Part shown: positions 29,266-41,407 of the stretch, piece by piece
Layout: the number at the start of each line of letters is the position of its first letter
How positions within the stretch are numbered: position 1 is the first letter of the stretch
Assembly (NCBI RefSeq): GCF_001723285.1
Contig: NZ_LPWG01000001.1
Span: 1-64,000 of the forward strand
Length of the DNA: 64,000 nt
Direction: 5' to 3'
Source of the DNA: Methyloceanibacter methanicus
GTDB lineage: Bacteria; Pseudomonadota; Alphaproteobacteria; Rhizobiales; Methyloligellaceae
Translations under genes and position numbers: made by a program
Notes under the pieces: generated by a model
Seen by the model: the letters and a program-made list of their open reading frames with translations, nothing else
The model's database searches: none
Told to the model about the DNA's origin: nothing

Positions 29266-30414
29266 ATGGGCGAGGCGTTACTGACCCAAAAACTGGTGGG
29301 CGACCGGCTGGAACTGGTGGCCGGCGGGTCTTGGACGGCCCCGTACGCGGGCGAGCTTGAGACCGAGATCGACCGGGTCGCCGGGGGGCCGTCCGGCGCG
29401 AAATCCACCAAGACCACGGACGTGTCCATCGACATGGGCGGCGTGCGCGAACTCGACACGTTCGGCGCCTGGCTGCTCGAGCGCCTGACCCGTCAATGGA
29501 CCGGTGCGGGCCGCGACGCGGTCGTCGTGGGCTTGCCCCAGCACGGCGCCGACCTCGTCGAGGAGATGCATGGGGTCAACCGCGAGCCGCCGCCGCCGGC
29601 CCCGCGTCACAACCCCATCGTGTCGGTTCTCGCCGCGATCGGACGCGGAACGACGGGCTTTGCCGGAAGCTTCCACACCTTCGCGCAAATGCTCGGCGAA
29701 ACGGGCCTCGCCGCGGCCCGGGTCCTGGTCCGTCCCAGCGAATACCGGCTCACCTCGACGGTTCACCAGTTCGACCGGGTCGCATTGCAGGCCGTCCCCA
29801 TCATCGCGCTGATTACCTTCCTGATCGGTGCCATTCTCGCCCAGCAGGGCATCTTTCATTTCCGGAAATTCGGCGCCGAACTCTACGCCGTCGATCTTGT
29901 CGGCATCCTCGTGCTGCGCGAGATCGGTGTGCTGATCGTGGCCATCATGGTGGCGGGACGCTCCGGCAGTTCGTACACCGCCGAACTCGGCTCAATGAAG
30001 ATGCGCGAGGAAATCGACGCGCTGCGGACAATGGGCTTCGACCCCGTCGAGGTGCTCGTCCTGCCGCGCATCATCGTTCTCGTGCTCGCGCTTCCCGCCC
30101 TGACGTTCTTGGGTTCCATGGCGGCGCTCTATGGCGGCGGCATCGTGGCCTGGCTCTATGGCGGGATGAGCCCCGACATCTATATCGCACGGCTGACGGA
30201 TGCGATCTCGCTCACCCATTTCAAGGTCGGCATGATCAAGGCGCCGTTCATGGGGCTGGTGATCGGCCTCGTGGCCTGCGCCGAGGGCCTGCGCGTGAAA
30301 GGCAGCGCCGAATCCCTCGGCATCCAGACGACCAAGTCCGTGGTGGAGTCGATCTTCATGGTGATCGTGCTGGACGGCCTGTTCGCGATCTTCTTCGCCT
30401 CGATTGGAATGTGA
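29266..30414 (+). CDS. mlaE: MlaE-family ABC transporter permease with N-terminal STAS-like domain
   Basis: Inner-membrane permease of an MCE-type lipid (phospholipid) transport system that maintains outer-membrane asymmetry. Residues 1-105 form a STAS-like domain (TTDVSIDMGGVRELDTFGAW), usually a separate protein (MlaB) in enterics but fused in alphaproteobacteria. The remaining part has about five to six membrane helices and the MlaE signatures AELGSMKMREEIDALRTMG and GLVACAEGLRVKGSAESLG. The next gene starts seven bases after the stop, and mlaD follows, so the three form an operon. The frame is intact and the 382 residues are typical. Confidence 0.95.
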   Translation: MGEALLTQKLVGDRLELVAGGSWTAPYAGELETEIDRVAGGPSGAKSTKTTDVSIDMGGVRELDTFGAWLLERLTRQWTGAGRDAVVVGLPQHGADLVEEMHGVNREPPPPAPRHNPIVSVLAAIGRGTTGFAGSFHTFAQMLGETGLAAARVLVRPSEYRLTSTVHQFDRVALQAVPIIALITFLIGAILAQQGIFHFRKFGAELYAVDLVGILVLREIGVLIVAIMVAGRSGSSYTAELGSMKMREEIDALRTMGFDPVEVLVLPRIIVLVLALPALTFLGSMAALYGGGIVAWLYGGMSPDIYIARLTDAISLTHFKVGMIKAPFMGLVIGLVACAEGLRVKGSAESLGIQTTKSVVESIFMVIVLDGLFAIFFASIGM

Positions 30415-30421
30415 TCCGCAC

Positions 30422-31201
30422 ATGAGCGAGACACCGCCGGTCATCAAAGTGCGCGACCTCGTCGTGGGGTTCGGCACCCAGACCGTCCTCGATCATCTGG
30501 ACATGGACGTACGCCCGTCGGAGATTCTCGGCGTGGTCGGTGCCTCGGGCGCGGGCAAGTCGGTCCTGCTGCGCACCATTATCGGGCTCATCCCCCGGCG
30601 GGAAGGCTCCATCGAGGTGCTGGGCAAGGACCTCGACCGGGTGGACGAGAACGAGCGGCGCGCCTTGGAGCGGCGCTGGGGCGTTCTGTTCCAGCAAGGC
30701 GCCCTCTTCTCCTCGCTGACGGTGAAACAGAACGTTCAGTTCCCCATGCGCGAGAACCTCGATATCTCCCAGCGCCTCATGGACGAAATGGCCTACGCCA
30801 AACTCGAGTTGGTCGGCCTTTCGCCGCGCGACGGCGAAAAGTTCCCATCGGAACTGTCGGGCGGCATGACCAAGCGCGTGGCGCTCGCGCGCGCCCTCGC
30901 GCTCGACCCGGAGATCGTGTTTCTCGACGAGCCCACGTCGGGCCTCGACCCGATTTCGGCCGGCGACTTCGACGAACTGATCCGCACGCTGCAGCAGACC
31001 TTGGAGATTACCGTCTTCATGGTGACCCACGACCTTGAAAGTCTCTACAACGCGTGCGACCGGATCGCGGTTCTCGCCGACGGAAAGGTCGCCGCCGAAG
31101 GCACGATCTCCGTCATGCTCGAATCGCAGCACCCCTGGGTGAAGATGTATTTCCAAGGGAAGCGGGGCAGCAGCCTTGCCGACCGTGAACTGACGCAGTA
31201 G
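30422..31201 (+). CDS. mlaF: MlaF-type ABC transporter ATP-binding protein
   Basis: Cytoplasmic ATPase that drives the MlaE permease. From the ATG at 30422 the protein has 259 residues. Walker A is GASGAGKS at about 40-47, the signature is LSGGMTKRVALARALAL, Walker B is EIVFLDEPTSGLDP and the H-loop is FMVTHDLESL. An upstream in-frame ATG at 30404 lies inside the mlaE end and is not needed. It sits between mlaE and mlaD with short gaps, the canonical order. Confidence 0.95.
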   Translation: MSETPPVIKVRDLVVGFGTQTVLDHLDMDVRPSEILGVVGASGAGKSVLLRTIIGLIPRREGSIEVLGKDLDRVDENERRALERRWGVLFQQGALFSSLTVKQNVQFPMRENLDISQRLMDEMAYAKLELVGLSPRDGEKFPSELSGGMTKRVALARALALDPEIVFLDEPTSGLDPISAGDFDELIRTLQQTLEITVFMVTHDLESLYNACDRIAVLADGKVAAEGTISVMLESQHPWVKMYFQGKRGSSLADRELTQ

Positions 31202-31232
31202 ACGCGTGACCGAACGAAAAGGACGCTGATCG

Positions 31233-32480
31233 ATGGAAACCCGTGCCCGTTACGCCCTGATCGGATTTTTCATCCTCGCCGTCATCGGCGCGGGCTTCGG
31301 CTTCGTCTACTGGCTGGAGAACAAAGGCGGCTTCGGCGAACGCGAGACCTATCGCATCCAGTTCGAAAGCGCGGTCCCGGGCCTCTACGTGGGTTCGGCG
31401 GTTCTCTTCAACGGCATCCGCGTGGGCGACGTGACCAGCGTCAGCCTCAATCCCGCCCAGCCCCAGCAAGTTCTGGCGACGATCTCGGTTATGAAGAACA
31501 CGCCCATCCGCGAGGACACGCATGTGAATGTGGAGCAGCAGGGCTTGACCGGCGGTGTCGCCGTGACCCTGACCGGCGGCCAATCCAACGACCCTCTGCC
31601 TGCGGACGGCGGCGTCGCAACATTGGTCGCGCCGCCCAGCGTGGGCCGCGATTGGACCCAAAGCGCGAGAGACGCGTTTCAACAGGTCGAGGAGATCCTG
31701 GACGAGAACAAGGTGCCGCTCAAAGAGGCGATCGAGAACATCGAGGTCTTCACCGATGCCCTGGCCCGGAACTCGGATAAGGTCGACGGCATCCTCAAGG
31801 GCATCGAACGCATGACGGGCGGCGGCAAGGACACCGACCTCCGCTACTCGCTCAAGCCCGCCCAAGACCTGCCGGCGCCGCCGGAGACCCCGCCGGCCTG
31901 GAAGCTCACCGTTCCCGAGCCGAGCACGCTGCTGGCGTTCAACACCGACAAGATCATGACGCGTCCGGCGCCCGATCAAAGTCTTGCGCTGGAAGGCCCG
32001 CGCTGGAGCGACAGCCTGCCCATCCTGGTCCAGGCCAAACTGATCGAGACCTTCGAGAACGCCGGCTATGCCAGCCATGTCAGCCGCACCCTCGGCGACT
32101 TCCCGGAGAGCGACCAGCTCACCATCGATATCCGGCGCTTCGACGTCTCCACGAACGGCGACCCGAAGGCCACCATCGTTATTCTGGCGAAGCTTCAGGG
32201 GCCGGACGGAAGCGTCATCGAGTCCAGGAAGTTCGAGGCGACGGCCCCGGCTCAAGGGAGCGAGCCGAGCGACTATGTCGATGCCATGCGCGCGGCCTTC
32301 GAGACCGCGTCGCGCGACATTCTCGACTGGACCACGAACACCCTCGCCAACGCGGCGGAGCAGGCGCCCCCAGACGGTGCGGACATACCGCCCCCGCCGG
32401 ACGATGCGGACATGCCGCCCCCGCCCGCCGACTTCGACGACATGGGCGTGCCGCTGGAGCAGGACGAAACCGCGCAGTAA
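31233..32480 (+). CDS. mlaD: MlaD-type MCE protein with C-terminal ABC auxiliary (PqiC/LptE-like) domain
   Basis: Periplasmic lipid-binding subunit anchored by one N-terminal helix (about 7-29, ALIGFFILAVIGAGFGFVYW). The single MCE domain spans about 39-118 (SAVPGLYVGSAVLFNGIRVG, VNVEQQGLTGGVAVTLTGG). A short coil and linker lead to a second domain from about residue 215 (PEPSTLLAFNTDKIMTRPAP, SLPILVQAKLIETFENAGYA) that matches the ABC-type transport auxiliary lipoprotein pattern normally encoded by a separate gene. The tail is proline-rich and acidic. No lipobox precedes the second domain, which suits a fusion. The frame is continuous through both domains, so the fusion is not an artefact of a stop loss. 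Confidence 0.85.
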   Translation: METRARYALIGFFILAVIGAGFGFVYWLENKGGFGERETYRIQFESAVPGLYVGSAVLFNGIRVGDVTSVSLNPAQPQQVLATISVMKNTPIREDTHVNVEQQGLTGGVAVTLTGGQSNDPLPADGGVATLVAPPSVGRDWTQSARDAFQQVEEILDENKVPLKEAIENIEVFTDALARNSDKVDGILKGIERMTGGGKDTDLRYSLKPAQDLPAPPETPPAWKLTVPEPSTLLAFNTDKIMTRPAPDQSLALEGPRWSDSLPILVQAKLIETFENAGYASHVSRTLGDFPESDQLTIDIRRFDVSTNGDPKATIVILAKLQGPDGSVIESRKFEATAPAQGSEPSDYVDAMRAAFETASRDILDWTTNTLANAAEQAPPDGADIPPPPDDADMPPPPADFDDMGVPLEQDETAQ

Positions 32481-32663
32481 GATGGCGTTAAAGTCGCAGG
32501 ACGCGCGGACTCATGATCTGAGTCAACGCGGGCCCGGCACGGTAGGATTGATTGGGCGCGTCGCCACGGGGTAAGCCATACCGCACCGCACCGCTCCGTA
32601 CGACGACCTTGGGTACGAAACAGCCCTCAACGAGATCGACTCCCGGAAAAGCTGATAGGACCA

Positions 32664-35404
<2,741 letters not shown>

Positions 35405-35462
35405 GGCTCCAGGTCCCACACGGGCAAGGCAACGCGAACGGGTTCGGCCGAGCCTGCAAGAC

Positions 35463-35492
35463 AAAGGGCGGGAGCCCAGCCCCCGCCCTTTT
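35463..35492 (+). terminator. Bidirectional terminator between the P-type ATPase and fba
   Basis: A perfect 10-bp stem (AAAGGGCGGG at 35463-35472 with its complement at 35482-35491), a 9-base loop and flanking A and T runs lie in the 116-base gap between two convergent genes. It can serve either strand. Confidence 0.88.
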
Positions 35493-35520
35493 CGTCTCTG
35501 CGGTATCTCGTGCGCCCGGC

Positions 35521-36546
35521 CTAGGCGGCCTTCTTCTCGATATCGGCCGTCCATTCGCCGAGAGTGGCAAGGCCGTTCATTTCGGCACGATGAGAGAACG
35601 CCGCCTGCGCCGCCGCCACGTTGTCCGCCTTGCCCGACCAGGCGACCTGCGGTGCGTGCTGCAGCGCCCGCCCGTAAGAGAAGCTGAGATGCCAGGGGAA
35701 CCCGCCGATGCGGTTCATGGCGTCCAAGCGCGCCGTAGCCTCCACATCGTCCTGGCCACCCGAGAGGAACGCGATCCCTGGCACGGACGCCGGCACGCAA
35801 TCCTTCAAGACGCGCACGGTCGTCTCGGCGATCTCCTCGTCGGAGACCTGCGTCGCGCATTTCTTGCCCGGCAGGACCATGTTGGGCTTTAGCACCATGC
35901 CTTCGAGCTGGACCTTAGCGTAGTACAGCTCCATGAACACGGTCTTCAGCGTCCACATGGTGACGCCCTCGCAGCGGTCGATCGTGTGGTCGCCGTCCAT
36001 CAGGACTTCAGGCTCCACGATCGGCACGAGTTGCTGTTCCTGGCAGAGCGCGGCGTAGCGGGCGAGCGCATGGGCGTTGGCGTTGATGGCGTCGTGGCTG
36101 GGGATGCCGGCGCCGATATCGATCACGGCGCGCCATTTGCAGAACTTGGCGCCAAGCTCCCGGTACTCGATCAGGCGGTCGCGCAGGCCGTCGAGGCCTT
36201 CGGTGATGGTCTCGCCCGGGCAGAAGGCAAGCGGCTTGGCGCCCTTGTCCACCTTGATCCCCGGAATGGACCCGGCCGCCTCGATGACCTTCACCAGCGG
36301 CGTACCGTCGGCGGCCTTCTGGCGGATGGTCTCGTCGAACAGGATGACGCCCGAAATCCGGTCCTTCATGGCAGGCTCGGTCCGGAACAGGAATTCGCGG
36401 TAGTCGCGCCGGTTTTCTTCCGTCGATTCAACGCCGATCGCATCGAACCGCTTCTTGATCGTGCCGCTCGATTCGTCCGCCGCAAGGAGCCCCTTGCCCG
36501 GCTGGGTCATGGCGGTGGCGACTTTGTTCAAGGCCGCGAGGTCCAT
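35521..36546 (-). CDS. fbaB: Class I fructose-bisphosphate aldolase
   Basis: Cleaves fructose-1,6-bisphosphate to the two triose phosphates through a lysine Schiff base. The 341-residue protein is of the eukaryotic-type class I family: GKGLLAADESSGTIKKRFD near the N-terminus, the KWRAVIDIG region, and the Schiff-base lysine in EGMVLKPNMVLPG. The C-terminus carries the usual LSFSYGRALQ and ends in EKKAA. GGGAGAATAC precedes the ATG as ribosome site. It is a single-gene unit terminated by the hairpin above. The symbol is assigned by analogy and the class is certain. Confidence 0.95.
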   Translation of the reverse strand: MDLAALNKVATAMTQPGKGLLAADESSGTIKKRFDAIGVESTEENRRDYREFLFRTEPAMKDRISGVILFDETIRQKAADGTPLVKVIEAAGSIPGIKVDKGAKPLAFCPGETITEGLDGLRDRLIEYRELGAKFCKWRAVIDIGAGIPSHDAINANAHALARYAALCQEQQLVPIVEPEVLMDGDHTIDRCEGVTMWTLKTVFMELYYAKVQLEGMVLKPNMVLPGKKCATQVSDEEIAETTVRVLKDCVPASVPGIAFLSGGQDDVEATARLDAMNRIGGFPWHLSFSYGRALQHAPQVAWSGKADNVAAAQAAFSHRAEMNGLATLGEWTADIEKKAA

Positions 36547-36668
36547 GTCGTATTCTCCCTATCACGCAAAAATTTCAGCCCAGTTTTGACGCCCATAAGC
36601 CATGCTCGCGCGTGCGTTACAAGCCACGAATTGGAACTTCGGCGGACCTATGCCCGCCGGTCGCACGG

Positions 36669-37889
36669 CTACAGTCCGGGTGGCTGGTGCTGCCAGGGAT
36701 AGCCGCGCCGGGCCATCTGGTAGCCGACATCGTAGAGATGGGACATGAACACCGGATCGAAGGCCTGGGTGCTCGTATCCGGAACGTCCTCGGGAATATA
36801 GGCCAGGTTGTAGGCAACACCGTTGCGGCGACAAAACTCGTACAGCCGGTAGAGATCTCCCACACCCTGGTTTGTGAGCAGGGTCGTAACCGCCCGGCCG
36901 GCGATGTCGAGCGTATGCGGCTTCACCGCCTTGTAATGGGGCGCCGAGTAGCCGTTCAGGATCACGTAGAAGCGCCGGATGGGCGTGGCGCCAAGATCGC
37001 GGTCCATCCCTCCCAATGTCAGTTGGGTGGGCGCGAGAAAGACCGACCGCGTCGCCCCGCCATCCACGTGCATCTCCTCGAAGCTGTATCCCTCGGCGGT
37101 GACCTTGATGAAGCTCGGCGGGAACGCGGCCGGAATGGCGGCCGAGGCCAGCAGCACATTACGGAAGAGCTCGACGGACCCCGGACGGCCGCTCGCGGCG
37201 ATTTCGCCCATATCCCAGATGACCGGGCGCCCCGCATCGAGGTTGGTCGTGCCGATCAGCAATCTGCGGCCCTTGCGATGTTCCGCCGCCACCTCGGCGA
37301 GAAAGGACGGCGTCACATAGTGTGCGATCAACTTGGCTAGCGGCGCATTGCTGGAGAGCGAACTGCCGCCGAGCAAGCCCTTGACCGGGCGCATGATGGC
37401 GATGTCGTTGGTGTGGGAATGGGTGAAGACCTGTTTCAGTGCGTGGTCGTATCTCGGCCCGAGAAAGGCGAACGGCGCGCTCAGCGCGCCGGTGGAGACG
37501 CCGGTCACCACATCGAACTTGGGCCGCGTGCCGGCCGCCGTCCAACCCGCCAGGAGACCCGCACCATAGGCTCCATAAGGGCCTCCGCCGGACAGCGCCA
37601 AGGAATTCAGCACCGGCCGGCCCCCGCCGCCGCGCAATTCCGGACGGCTCCGAGCCAGTTGGGATGCGCGCTTCGCCTGATAAGCGGCCGCGTTGGGAGG
37701 AAGTTCATCGCCCCAAAAGCGGATGGTCTCGGGCCCCATCCCGGCCACGTTTGCGTCGCTCTCAAGCGCGACCGGAACGGCATTGCGGGCGCCCGCGACG
37801 GCGCAGCCCACAAGCACGGATGCAACCGTCAGAAGCATAAGAGCGCGCCCCAATGGCCGGGCGGCAAACGCAATACGTGATGTCCCCAA
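36669..37889 (-). CDS. Patatin-like phospholipase, predicted lipoprotein
   Basis: Putative lipid acyl hydrolase. The signal peptide ends in a lipobox (VLVGC, Cys29), so the protein would be lipid-anchored in the envelope. The patatin dyad is complete: oxyanion loop SGGGPYGAYGAG (about 100-111), nucleophile in GVSTG (Ser132) and the aspartate in the HVDGGATRSVF segment. The 406 residues fit exported patatins of alphaproteobacteria. It lies on the same strand as the downstream-neighbour genes but the nearest gene (fba) is more than 100 bases away. The frame is intact. Confidence 0.9.
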   Translation of the reverse strand: MGTSRIAFAARPLGRALMLLTVASVLVGCAVAGARNAVPVALESDANVAGMGPETIRFWGDELPPNAAAYQAKRASQLARSRPELRGGGGRPVLNSLALSGGGPYGAYGAGLLAGWTAAGTRPKFDVVTGVSTGALSAPFAFLGPRYDHALKQVFTHSHTNDIAIMRPVKGLLGGSSLSSNAPLAKLIAHYVTPSFLAEVAAEHRKGRRLLIGTTNLDAGRPVIWDMGEIAASGRPGSVELFRNVLLASAAIPAAFPPSFIKVTAEGYSFEEMHVDGGATRSVFLAPTQLTLGGMDRDLGATPIRRFYVILNGYSAPHYKAVKPHTLDIAGRAVTTLLTNQGVGDLYRLYEFCRRNGVAYNLAYIPEDVPDTSTQAFDPVFMSHLYDVGYQMARRGYPWQHQPPGL

Positions 37890-38008
37890 GTCTTTCCCCC
37901 CGGAAACGCGGCCAACGGACCCGGCTTTCCTTTACCCGCCGGCAACTTACAGCAGTGCAGGCGGGCTTTGCTAGTGGACAGTTCCACGGGGGCAAGCGCG
38001 GACGCCCG

Positions 38009-38401
38009 TCAGCGGCGCCTCGCCAAGGCATAGAGGAACAGCAACCCGATCACGCCATGGAGCAGACCACCGGCCCAAAGGCCTTGGCTGCCCGTCTGCA
38101 GCGCGCCGAAAAGCAGCGCGGGCGCGGCGAGAATGTTGTAGACGGCGAGCGAAATCGCTGCGTAGGAACCGAGCCCGTAGGCCATGGCATGATCGCCGCT
38201 CGCGGCCGCCCAATTCCGCCCCAGCAAGGCCCCCACGCCGAGCGCGAAGGTTGCGACGCCGAGCAACCGGATCAGCGACAGGCTCGCCAAATCGGCCTCG
38301 GCCCCGCCGACGCCCGCGACGACCATGGCCGGCATCAGGATCGCCGACACGCCGAACGCAAGTTCGATGCATCCGGAGACGAGAACGAGCAGCGGCACCA
38401 T
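38009..38401 (-). CDS. Small four-helix membrane protein, unknown function
   Basis: 130-residue protein from the ATG at 38401, with four hydrophobic segments: about 2-28, 36-58, 72-90 and 99-123. It resembles the many short DUF4345/DoxX-like or unnamed integral membrane proteins but I cannot place it. It starts 14 bases after the stop of the upstream HAD hydrolase gene, so the two are co-transcribed. The longer frame to 38506 overlaps that gene and has no supporting site. Confidence 0.65.
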   Translation of the reverse strand: MVPLLVLVSGCIELAFGVSAILMPAMVVAGVGGAEADLASLSLIRLLGVATFALGVGALLGRNWAAASGDHAMAYGLGSYAAISLAVYNILAAPALLFGALQTGSQGLWAGGLLHGVIGLLFLYALARRR

Positions 38402-38415
38402 CGAGTTTGCCCCTC

Positions 38416-39456
38416 CTATTGCGGTCCGGCTTCGGCGCCCGGCGTCTCCGCCTCGCCCCAGGAAAAGATCTGGTTCCAGTCGTCCCTCATGCTGACGACG
38501 TTCCATCCGTTCGCCAAGGCATGCTCCATGAGTTCGACCGGGAATCGCCCCACGTCGGACTCCGGCCCGTACGCATACTCGCGCGCCGCATCGTCATGAT
38601 GCACGAGGCCCATGAAGCACAGGCCTTTGCAGTTCGCCGTCCACTCGAGCATTTCCTTGTCGCCGATGGAGTTGCCGAAGGCGAAGACCGGCTGGCCGCC
38701 CGATATAGTGTTGATGCCTTCGGCTTTGCCCGGCCCATCGTCGAAGAACAGCAGGTCCGGCAGTTTCACCAGCGTCGGGCTCGAATCCCAATAGCGGAAC
38801 TCGGTCTCCCCGGCCGACCCGACGACCTGCCAAGGCGGGACGCCGTAGCACGGCTCGGTGTAGGCGCGCATGAAGGCGGTGCCCCCGCCGGAGACGATGA
38901 ACGTCGTGAAACCGTTGGCACGCAAGTACTCCAGCAGCTCGATCATCGGCTTGTAGGTGAGGTCGGTGTAAAGACGCTTGAAGCGCGGATGCTTGGCCGT
39001 TTTCAGCCAGTTCGACACGATGTCGTTGAATTCGACCGTCGTCATGCCGCTATGGGTCGCGGTCACGAGCGCCATGGCGCCCTTCTCGCCATAGGTCAGG
39101 AGCTTCTCCGTGTTGCCGTCGATTGCGGACTTGAACGGCTCCTTGTTCTTCCATTCCGGGTGCTGGTTCGACACCGCCTTCACCCGGTCGATGACGAAGA
39201 CGAATTGCGTATAGAGCGGCTTCTCGACCCAGAGCGTGCCGTCATTGTCGAACGTGGCGATGCGGTCGGCTGCCGGCACGAAATCCGGGCTCCCCTCGGT
39301 CGTCACGCGCGCGACATAGTCGAGGATGGCCGCCTTGACCCCGCCTTCGTTCCAGGACGGCAACGGATCGGCCTCGTCGTCGGCGCGCAGAGGGGACGGC
39401 GCGATCAGGACGGCAAGCAGGGCCGCGAGCGTCGCCAAGCGGACAGTGTTGAACAT
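38416..39456 (-). CDS. Exported HAD-family hydrolase (phosphoserine-phosphatase-like)
   Basis: 346-residue protein with a signal peptide (MFNTVRLATLAALLAVLIAP, cleavage after about residue 25), so a periplasmic phosphatase. Motif I is FDNDGTL (Asp70 and Asp72), motif II TFIVSGGGTAFMRAY, and motif IV FFDDGPGKAEG then AFGNSIGDKEMLEW. The form FDNDGTLW is typical of a group often annotated as haloacid dehalogenase-like or nonspecific acid phosphatases. A GGAG lies eight bases before the ATG. An intrinsic terminator sits only 18 bases upstream of the start. The frame is intact. Confidence 0.88.
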   Translation of the reverse strand: MFNTVRLATLAALLAVLIAPSPLRADDEADPLPSWNEGGVKAAILDYVARVTTEGSPDFVPAADRIATFDNDGTLWVEKPLYTQFVFVIDRVKAVSNQHPEWKNKEPFKSAIDGNTEKLLTYGEKGAMALVTATHSGMTTVEFNDIVSNWLKTAKHPRFKRLYTDLTYKPMIELLEYLRANGFTTFIVSGGGTAFMRAYTEPCYGVPPWQVVGSAGETEFRYWDSSPTLVKLPDLLFFDDGPGKAEGINTISGGQPVFAFGNSIGDKEMLEWTANCKGLCFMGLVHHDDAAREYAYGPESDVGRFPVELMEHALANGWNVVSMRDDWNQIFSWGEAETPGAEAGPQ

Positions 39457-39474
39457 TGACGCTACTCCGGTCGC

Positions 39475-39503
39475 AAAAAGGGCGGCCCGTCGCCGGACCG
39501 CCC
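39475..39503 (-). terminator. Intrinsic terminator after the sulfatase gene
   Basis: On the minus strand a GC-rich stem (GGGCGG, a T-G wobble, CCG) closes a GCGA tetraloop and is followed by five T (39479-39475). It ends the sulfatase transcript, or works as an attenuator in front of the HAD gene, whose start lies 18 bases downstream. Confidence 0.75.
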
Positions 39504-39557
39504 CTCTTATAGCCTATTGTTCGAAGCCTCGTTAGCCGGAGCCTCGCCGTTCGCAGC

Positions 39558-41227
39558 CTAATTGCCCGTCGGCATTCCGATGCTGAAGCCCTGCTTCTCC
39601 AGTTCTTTGCGAATGGACTCGAAGCGCTGATACTTCGAGATGGTGATCGGACCGGTATAGGTCTCGCTCTGAAGCTTACGCGGCGGGTACTTCACGTAGG
39701 TCTTCATGAGCTTCGCCACCGTCTCGTTGGCCGGAACGACCGCCCAGGTGCTCTCGGTGAACGTCGTCATGAAGATGTCGTAGCGCTCTTGAGGGTCGGC
39801 CAGAAGGTCGAACACCTGCGGCACCGTCGCGATATACTTGCTGGCGCCCTTCCAGCCGAGATTCGTGTCCACGGCCAGGCCGCCGGTGTGTGCGCCATCG
39901 TCGCCACGGAGATTGAACACGTACTTGAACTGGTTGAGCCGCACGGCTCCGGGCGAGAGCTCGTCCTCGGTGAAGTAGAACCACCAGTTACGCTCCGATT
40001 TCCCGGTACCTTCCCAGATAGGCGTCATGTCGTAGCTGTCGAAGATCATCGGCTGGCCGTCCCGGTCTTCTTTCGGCAGATCCACGCCGGCAACCGAGGC
40101 GAAGGTGGCCATGAGGTCGAGCCCGCCAGCAATATCGTCGCTCTTGGAACCGGGCTTCACATGTCCGGGCCAACGCACCATGGTGGGAACGCGGCTACCG
40201 CCTTCGCGATCGGTGCCCTTCGTGCTCCGGAACGGCGTATAACCGGCATCGGGGTAGACATCCTGCCAGGCGCCGTTGTCCACGGTGTAGAAGACGATCG
40301 TGTTGTCGGCGAGACCGAGATCGTCGAGCTTCTTGAGGACGTTGCCCACACGCGCATCGAGCTCCACGACGGAGTCGCGTATTTCGATTTCGAGATCGAC
40401 TTATGCTCGAACTCCGGCGCCGGCATGTTCGGCTGGTGGTTCTTCATGAAGTTGACATTGATGAAGAACGGCTTGTCGGACTTCGCCGCTTCGTCGAGGA
40501 ACTCGAGCGCGGCGTTCTCGACATACTCATCGAGATAGGGGATGCCGACCACGCCCTTCTCCGGCGTGTTGACGTACTCGCCGTTGACCTTCCAATCTTC
40601 TTTTGCCGGTTCGCCGGCTTTGCCGGACAACGCACCCTTGGTCACCTTCTGGAACATCTCACGCAGCTTCGGGCTCATGGCCGGAAACCATTTGGGATCG
40701 GGGTAGGTGTAGGCGTTGAGATGGTAGAGGAAGACGTATTTCATCACGTCGTAGCCTTGGGCGTTCGGCAGTGCATAGTCCGCTTCGCCCAGATGCCATT
40801 TGCCGGTGAAGTAGGTGTTGTAGTCGGCCTTCTTCAGCACCGACGCCAAGGTCCACTCGGCGTGCGGGAGGCCGCCGCCCTGACCCTGGAAGGCCACGGT
40901 AGTCATGCCTGAGCGGTTGGGGATGCGTCCGGTCTGGATCGCGGCCCGGCCCGGCGTGCAACTCGGCTGGCCGTAGAAGTTGGTGAAGACCATGCCTTCC
41001 TCGGCAAGCTTGTCGAAATTCGGCGTCGGCATGCCGCGCGCCGCACCGCCGAGATAGGGCCCGAGATCGCCCCAACCCGTATCGTCTGAAACAATCAAAA
41101 GAATATTGGGCTTCTTTTCCTCCCCGCCGGAACTGCTCTGGGTATCCTGCGCGTGGGCAACGCCCCCGCAGGCCACCAGCGCGCCAAGCGCCAAGCCCCA
41201 TAGCTGCTTATGTAAGCCGAGACTCAT
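39558..41227 (-). CDS. Arylsulfatase, periplasmic (one frame break)
   Basis: Type I sulfatase that hydrolyses sulfate esters using a formylglycine made from Cys90 in SCTPGRAAIQTGR (CxPxR). Metal ligands DD at 48-49 (LLIVSDDTGWGD) and the later KWHLGE and NFMKNHQPNMPAPEF segments are present. A signal peptide ends near VAHAQ. On the minus strand a missing G near 40373 (TACGCG|ACTCC) breaks the frame; adding it reads SKSKYADSVVELDARVGNVL and continues to the stop at 39558, giving about 556 residues. The ATG has GGAG at 7 bases. It is divergent from a Crp-type regulator, 180 bases apart. Confidence 0.9.
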
Positions 41228-41407
41228 GCTAGCACTCCTTCTTGCTTTGATACACGTTGTGCGAAGTCTGGAGACGCGAAGAGAAGGGCCGCAGGCGACG
41301 TCCGGACCGTGAAAAGAACCGTACGGAACGCCTCCTCTCGCGAAGAGAATAACCGGATGGTACTCTGCTCGCCCAATCAAAACCTGCTCACCTGACGAGA
41401 TTCCTCC

